The position numbers and the translations under genes are program-made. Below, in pieces: positions 42,345 to 46,703 of a stretch of DNA of 46,703 bases. Each line of letters starts with the position of its first letter. Position 1 is the first letter of the stretch. The notes under the pieces were generated by a model, which saw only the letters and a list, made by a program, of their open reading frames with translations, ran no database searches and was not told the DNA's origin. Origin of the DNA: Petrocella sp. FN5 (GTDB lineage: Bacteria > Bacillota > Clostridia > Lachnospirales > Vallitaleaceae); the NCBI RefSeq assembly GCF_029210395.1, contig NZ_JARGDP010000020.1:1-46703 (forward strand), read 5' to 3'.

Positions 42345-45206
42345 TTATTCGGTGCTGACTGCAGTATACAAATTCTCAATCTTATACTGCAACTCATTTT
42401 GATCCATATAAAAATTCAACACATAAAACTGGTTGTTAATGTTTAAGGATCTCCCTTGTGCATTATACCACAATCCGTTCATATCTACATACCGAATTCC
42501 TTCAAGATAGTTAATGCCGAATGTATAGCCGTTGGCATTAATATAGAAAACATTTTTGCCTGTCTTTTCCTTATAGTCTCTAAGCATACTATGAATTAAT
42601 CCGGCTTCTCTTTTATCTGTGAAGTTACCGGTTTTGACCGGGCTGTTATTCCCAATTAGGATAATATGCTTTTGATTTGTATTTGAAAGCTCTGCTTCTA
42701 GTTTTTTAATCTGAGCTGTGTCTGTTTTATACAAGGAGTTCTTAGAAGTGGATAAGTGAATTACCTTCACTTCCGGATGATTACTGACTTTGAACTGATC
42801 TTGCCAGATCTCCGTCTTACCCTTTAACTTGCTTGCATCCACATTTGAATAACCTGAATAGATGGCCAGGTCGCTTTGATTCATAAATTCATAGGCTTTT
42901 GCCATCACAACTTCATCCAACAAGGAGTTACGGCCACTTGTGGCTCCAAAAATGGAAACGTTAAATTTTCCATCTAAGGCAATATCCTCTTGTAAAGGAT
43001 CCTTTAGGCTATTGACATCATAGCCTTCCAAATGACTCGTTTCAAAAGGTATGCTTTTTTCAAGCACATCAAAGTACACACTGCCTTGAATGTCAGCTTT
43101 GGCGTTGACACTGGCAACATAAAGTCTTTCTATTGTAATTGGGTAAGATACTTCTGCCGGTATGACTGCTGTCAGCTTCTTCCAACCTTTAAAATCAATA
43201 GCATTAGTAAAAGTGATAAGGTGAGATACATTCCTACTATCTACTATCTTACCTCTAAACATGAGGCCACTGTTGTCACCATATAACTGAAGGGATAGAC
43301 TATTGATCTTAGATGGAATTATAATAGGATTGTTTTCAAATACCGTGTAAACCGCTTGGGTCATTTCTGCTTTTTTAAAGCTATAATCCAGCTTAACTGA
43401 GGTCTTTTGTGAAGCTTCTACAATCTGGGCGTTGTCAAGCGTCGTCTTCCCTACTGCCGTTTCAGGATAAACCATGGTTGTTGGTACAAAATTCTCAAAA
43501 TCTGTTACCAACGCCTTTTGTTCGCCAACAATAATGTGTCCTGTCACTTCAATACCATTTAGGCCGATGGTTACCTTTGTCGTACCTACGTTCTGACCTG
43601 CTTTAAATACACCGCCTACAAATTGACCAAGACTAGGGTTTTCCACTTTGTAGGTCGCTTGCTTAATATCAATAGCGGTTTTATAACCGTCTCGGTCTGT
43701 TGCAAGAAGACTAAACTGTCCTGTACCGTTTTGAGGTACCTGAAGTACTTTGTGACCAAGGGCGAGACCAATATAACCGTCTATGGCATTGATGGTTGTA
43801 GATGCCGTTTTTCCGTTATAATGAACAAAGACCGTCCCTTTACCAGCAATGGTTGGCACATAGGTCATACCGTTCCAATTACCACGTAGGCCATCTACTG
43901 TAAAACTCACGCTATTGTTATCTATGGCAATCGGATTGTAGTATTCATCATAACCCAAGACTGTGAAGGTAATAGGTTGATTAATCATTGTCCTGTTTTT
44001 ATTGGGTACCAGAACAATATTTTCCAGTTGACCTACAGGTGCTGTCGTTACAAAGCCTAAAGCGTTTACCACTTTACGCTCAGCACCATCCGATGGTTTG
44101 CTCACAAGGTTTGAAGTAAAAGTACCCAGTGGTCTTGACACCATACTCGAAGAACCCCCACCGTCATAATGAATAGCATTATAGGCGCCATATTCCAACA
44201 TGTATTTTCCTAATTCCCCGTGGGTAGTTCCTATACTTTGTCCTCGACCGTCTACCACCATAGCAATTAAGTAGTCCTTGTTTTGAGTAATACCTACCGC
44301 GGTTCTTGGAGCATTGGTGTTTTTCGTTAAAATTGTTCCTTTTTCTACAATGGTGCCGTTTTCAATAATCTTACCACCGCCGCTTAGAATCATCTTAATC
44401 GAGTTATCGGCCATACTGTTGGCAATACTTAATGTTACTTGTTCACCAATTTTAAAGGTTTCAAAATAGATTTCATATAAGCCTTTATACATGGAAATTA
44501 TATAGCCATTATCCGGTATGGCCACATTTTCCATTGGCATCTTATGATCAACAATCACACCATCTACCACTACCATCTTATAAGAGTTATTGATGCGTAG
44601 ACTTTCAGCTGTAGTTTTAACTGCTTTTTGATCAAAAATTACCGGTTTTACTTGTACATTGATTTTGTTGATACCATATAGATCCATCTCAAGGCCTGAT
44701 GCGTTCTTAAGACGGATATCGCTACTAAAAAAATCCAAGAAAATAGATGCTTCTGTTTGAATCAAGGAAGCTACGCCTTTGTCATAATGGTTATAGAGAT
44801 CTTGAAGCACAACATAACCATCTTTGTATTCAGTACCAATAATATCCGAAGGGTTGTCTTTCATATTAAAAAAAGATGCATTAATCCCTGCTACAGTTTT
44901 TGCAGATTGGTTGACCATCGAAGAAACTGTGCGTTTTTCACCGAAAACATTTGGCGACCTTAAAATATCCAAATCCACATACGGGTTATTTAAATCCATT
45001 TTTAATACATGAATATCTACCCAGCCTCGACTGGTAAGCTTAGCTTTGGTTTCGTAGGTAAGCCCACTGGTCACTTGCTTCTGTGTTGTTTTTTCATAGT
45101 AGGTTGTATCATTTGCTTTAACTACCATCGTTAGGGGTTGTATTGTTAGGGCGCTTGCCAATAATAAGGACATGGCACCTCTCATAATTTGCTTTTTTTT
45201 CATCAT
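42345..45206 (-). CDS. Secreted phosphodiester glycosidase (NAGPA) family protein, 953 aa
   Basis: An exported protein with signal peptide (RGAMSLLLASALTIQPLTMVVKA). The NAGPA phosphodiester-glycosidase domain (~100-390) has AGINASFFNMKDNPS, MILSGGG, NAPRTAVGITQNKDYLIAMVVDGRGQSIGTTHGELGKYMLEYGAYNAIHYDGGGSSSMVSRPLG, all intact. Ig/BIG-like beta regions (~395-600) follow, then a jelly-roll-like segment (~610-770). The C-terminal ~190 residues (VSIFGATSGRNSLLDEVVM ... NVFYINANG) are shared with the 558-aa paralogue and contain ILIGNNSPV. It probably trims or remodels phosphodiester-linked sugars of a wall polymer or lipid. The start is ATG at 45206 after GAGGG; the second codon is also ATG. Repeat copy D lies in its leader. 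Confidence 0.88.
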   Translation of the reverse strand: MMKKKQIMRGAMSLLLASALTIQPLTMVVKANDTTYYEKTTQKQVTSGLTYETKAKLTSRGWVDIHVLKMDLNNPYVDLDILRSPNVFGEKRTVSSMVNQSAKTVAGINASFFNMKDNPSDIIGTEYKDGYVVLQDLYNHYDKGVASLIQTEASIFLDFFSSDIRLKNASGLEMDLYGINKINVQVKPVIFDQKAVKTTAESLRINNSYKMVVVDGVIVDHKMPMENVAIPDNGYIISMYKGLYEIYFETFKIGEQVTLSIANSMADNSIKMILSGGGKIIENGTIVEKGTILTKNTNAPRTAVGITQNKDYLIAMVVDGRGQSIGTTHGELGKYMLEYGAYNAIHYDGGGSSSMVSRPLGTFTSNLVSKPSDGAERKVVNALGFVTTAPVGQLENIVLVPNKNRTMINQPITFTVLGYDEYYNPIAIDNNSVSFTVDGLRGNWNGMTYVPTIAGKGTVFVHYNGKTASTTINAIDGYIGLALGHKVLQVPQNGTGQFSLLATDRDGYKTAIDIKQATYKVENPSLGQFVGGVFKAGQNVGTTKVTIGLNGIEVTGHIIVGEQKALVTDFENFVPTTMVYPETAVGKTTLDNAQIVEASQKTSVKLDYSFKKAEMTQAVYTVFENNPIIIPSKINSLSLQLYGDNSGLMFRGKIVDSRNVSHLITFTNAIDFKGWKKLTAVIPAEVSYPITIERLYVASVNAKADIQGSVYFDVLEKSIPFETSHLEGYDVNSLKDPLQEDIALDGKFNVSIFGATSGRNSLLDEVVMAKAYEFMNQSDLAIYSGYSNVDASKLKGKTEIWQDQFKVSNHPEVKVIHLSTSKNSLYKTDTAQIKKLEAELSNTNQKHIILIGNNSPVKTGNFTDKREAGLIHSMLRDYKEKTGKNVFYINANGYTFGINYLEGIRYVDMNGLWYNAQGRSLNINNQFYVLNFYMDQNELQYKIENLYTAVSTE

Positions 45207-45558
45207 TTCTTACCCTCTTCTTCGTCTTAATTCATTAATCCTCATATGATCAAATGGTCAAAACTAAGTCGCATGTTTTAACCCTTCTATAGTTCAAGTA
45301 TCGATTTATTCTAACATACTTGCCTAGTGTTTTATATGTTTTTTCAATAACAATTCAGTTAAAATCTTAGTACACTTTCTATAGTTAAATACGTGATCTA
45401 TTTACAAAATCTGTATCTCATGATGTCAGTTCCCTTTTTCACCATAGTTTGGTATAATTAAGTATAGAGGCTATGCCTCGCCATGAGCTGTTCCCCAACA
45501 CGTTACATTAAGCAATCAAATTCCACTTAGGCAAGCCCTATTTGTCAAAGGAGTCTCG
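45207..45558. other. Divergent intergenic region (352 bases)
   Basis: It holds a partial dispersed repeat end (45248-45283), an extended -10 promoter (TTTGGTATAAT, TATAAT at 45453-45458) for the HD-GYP gene, and a short GAGGC/GCCTC hairpin near 45467-45479 in a ~95-base leader. I see no c-di-GMP riboswitch and no gene. Confidence 0.65.
45248..45283. repeat. Partial dispersed repeat, copy D (one end)
   Basis: GATCAAATGGTCAAAACTAA then GTCGCATG matches the end of copy B (GATTAAAGGGTCAAAACTAA then GTTTCAC). It is degenerate, without a visible second end. Confidence 0.5.
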
Positions 45559-46692
45559 ATGACCGAATATACACGCAAACGTATTAGTGTGAACCAAATA
45601 AAAATACATATGGAATTAGCGGAAAATGTTATTGCTCCAAATGGTATGCTTTTAATCCCTAAGGATACATCCATTACTGAGAAGCATATATTTCGCATGA
45701 ATCTTTATCAAATTCTAAGTGTTGTTATTAAGGAGTTTAGCCCTGCCCTTGATGTAGCCGAGAAGCTTACCAAACAAGAGCGTCAGGCTTATGACACTGA
45801 GCATCCTACTTTTGACCAATATTCCAGTGTTGCATATGAACCCAAAACTGTGAATTATCAGAATTTTAAAGAGACTTTTGTACAAGAGGAATCATCTGTT
45901 AAAAATGAACTCTTAGCCATCAGTGATGGCAAAAGTATTAACCCTGAAAGATTAATCAAAAGCACCGAAACCCTTATGGGGTCTTTGAGGCTTAAAAGTG
46001 AGCTTTTTAATTATATGAACCATTTAAGATCTGATATCGGTCACACTTATGTCCATTCACTGAATATTTCTATGCTATGCAATATATTTGGTCATTGGCT
46101 CAAAATGCCTTCTGATGAGATTGAAGATTTAACCTTAGCCGGTTTGGTTCATGATATTGGCAAAACCCAGATTGATCAAGCCATCTTAAATAAACCGGGT
46201 CGCCTTAATGAAGAAGAATTTGCAGTTGTTAGGCAACATGCTCTTTTAGGTTATAACCTTCTAAAAGATCAGAACATCCCTGAAAGGGTCAAACAAGGTG
46301 TTCTTATGCACCATGAGCGCAACGACGGTAGTGGTTACCCCTTTGGCCTTAAAGGCGATTCCATCTCTGACTTCGGTAAAATACTGGCCATATTAGATAC
46401 CTATGATGCTATGACTTCTAATAGAACTTATCACAAGAAATTCTCACCTTTTAAGGTCATACAGATGTTTGAACAGGAATCCTATGGCTTTTTAGATGCG
46501 CGGTATTTGTACATCTTCCTTGAAAATATTGCACACAACTACTTAGGCGAAAGTGTAAGACTTTCCGATCAGCGTGAAGGTAAGATTGTTTTTATTCATA
46601 ACACCTCTCCTTCTAAGCCCATTGTTCAAATTAATCAAGAAATCATCGATCTTATGTCTTCAACTGACCTAACCATAGAAGAGATTCTATAA
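45559..46692 (+). CDS. HD-GYP domain c-di-GMP phosphodiesterase, 377 aa
   Basis: Predicted hydrolase of cyclic di-GMP. The N-terminal ~120 residues (LAENVIAPNGMLLIPKDTSITEKHIFRM) are of the type often found before HD-GYP domains, without a sensor that I can name. The HD-GYP domain starts at ~155: HSLNIS (His166), LVHDIGKTQI (His198-Asp199), HALLGYNLL and HHERNDGSGYP (His251-His252; GYP at 259-261), GKILAILDTYDAMTSNRTYHKKFSP. The metal-binding and GYP residues are intact. The start is ATG at 45559 after AAAGGAG. It is divergent from the NAGPA-like gene; a link to surface-polymer control is possible but unproven. Confidence 0.94.
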   Translation: MTEYTRKRISVNQIKIHMELAENVIAPNGMLLIPKDTSITEKHIFRMNLYQILSVVIKEFSPALDVAEKLTKQERQAYDTEHPTFDQYSSVAYEPKTVNYQNFKETFVQEESSVKNELLAISDGKSINPERLIKSTETLMGSLRLKSELFNYMNHLRSDIGHTYVHSLNISMLCNIFGHWLKMPSDEIEDLTLAGLVHDIGKTQIDQAILNKPGRLNEEEFAVVRQHALLGYNLLKDQNIPERVKQGVLMHHERNDGSGYPFGLKGDSISDFGKILAILDTYDAMTSNRTYHKKFSPFKVIQMFEQESYGFLDARYLYIFLENIAHNYLGESVRLSDQREGKIVFIHNTSPSKPIVQINQEIIDLMSSTDLTIEEIL

Positions 46693-46703
46693 ATACCAAA
46701 ATA

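Noticed and set aside
45459-45558. c-di-GMP riboswitch before the HD-GYP gene
   Set aside because: The ~95-base leader has only a short GAGGC/GCCTC hairpin and none of the GEMM core sequence.

Overview
The window reads as chromosome of a low-GC Gram-positive bacterium of class Clostridia, probably a spore-former-like anaerobe near the Lachnospirales. This is inferred from the strong AGGAGG ribosome sites, TTGACA/TATAAT promoters, a CIRCE operator, a lysine riboswitch, and protein families such as YerC/YecD, DUF1836, DUF5721 and a split LysO. The species cannot be named from sequence alone. About a quarter of the window (1 to ~9.5 kb) is AT-rich accessory DNA; the rest is ordinary chromosomal backbone interrupted by one insertion sequence.

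Accessory region (1-9.5 kb). A compact Cas9 related to the Staphylococcus aureus type enters from the left edge, with its C-terminus outside the window. Next come an unknown 202-aa protein and a putative PD-(D/E)XK nuclease, each with its own promoter. The nuclease gene is divergent from a small XRE-type regulator. A long stretch without genes contains a striking three-tier nested inverted repeat (5886-6004), followed by a tyrosine recombinase, a zinc-ribbon protein and, convergent to these, a large serine recombinase translationally coupled to a 49-aa protein. Two site-specific recombinases of different chemistry beside a cas9 locus suggest a mobile or repeatedly invaded island whose right edge is near 9.3-9.5 kb.

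Backbone, 9.6-31 kb. This part holds an rRNA methyltransferase, a small acidic membrane protein flanked by two copies of a dispersed palindromic repeat, the helicase PcrA, and an IS1634-family element with a perfect 232-bp target duplication. The duplication rebuilds the promoter and start of the interrupted DUF1836 gene, so the gene survives intact. Then follow YerC, a PHP hydrolase, a split LysO, a soluble chemoreceptor-like protein with a C-terminal Cache-like sensor, DegV, an M18 aminopeptidase, a DUF5721 protein, CIRCE-controlled htpG, riboswitch-controlled dapA-dapB and a phosphodiesterase. A near-identical 21-bp palindrome lies at the promoters of both degV and the DUF1836 gene.

Cell-surface polysaccharide cluster, 29.6-45.2 kb, all on the minus strand. 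One transcription unit starts with wecC and runs through two glycosyltransferases, two DUF4330 proteins, an O-antigen-ligase-like polymerase or ligase, the pyruvyltransferase CsaB, a degenerate phosphodiester-glycosidase-like protein and the flippase MurJ. An upstream unit carries the intact 953-aa phosphodiester-glycosidase paralogue, a Wzx-type flippase and a hexapeptide acetyltransferase. Together they look like synthesis and export of a ManNAcA-containing, possibly pyruvylated cell-wall polymer of the kind that anchors S-layer proteins. A c-di-GMP phosphodiesterase of the HD-GYP type closes the window.
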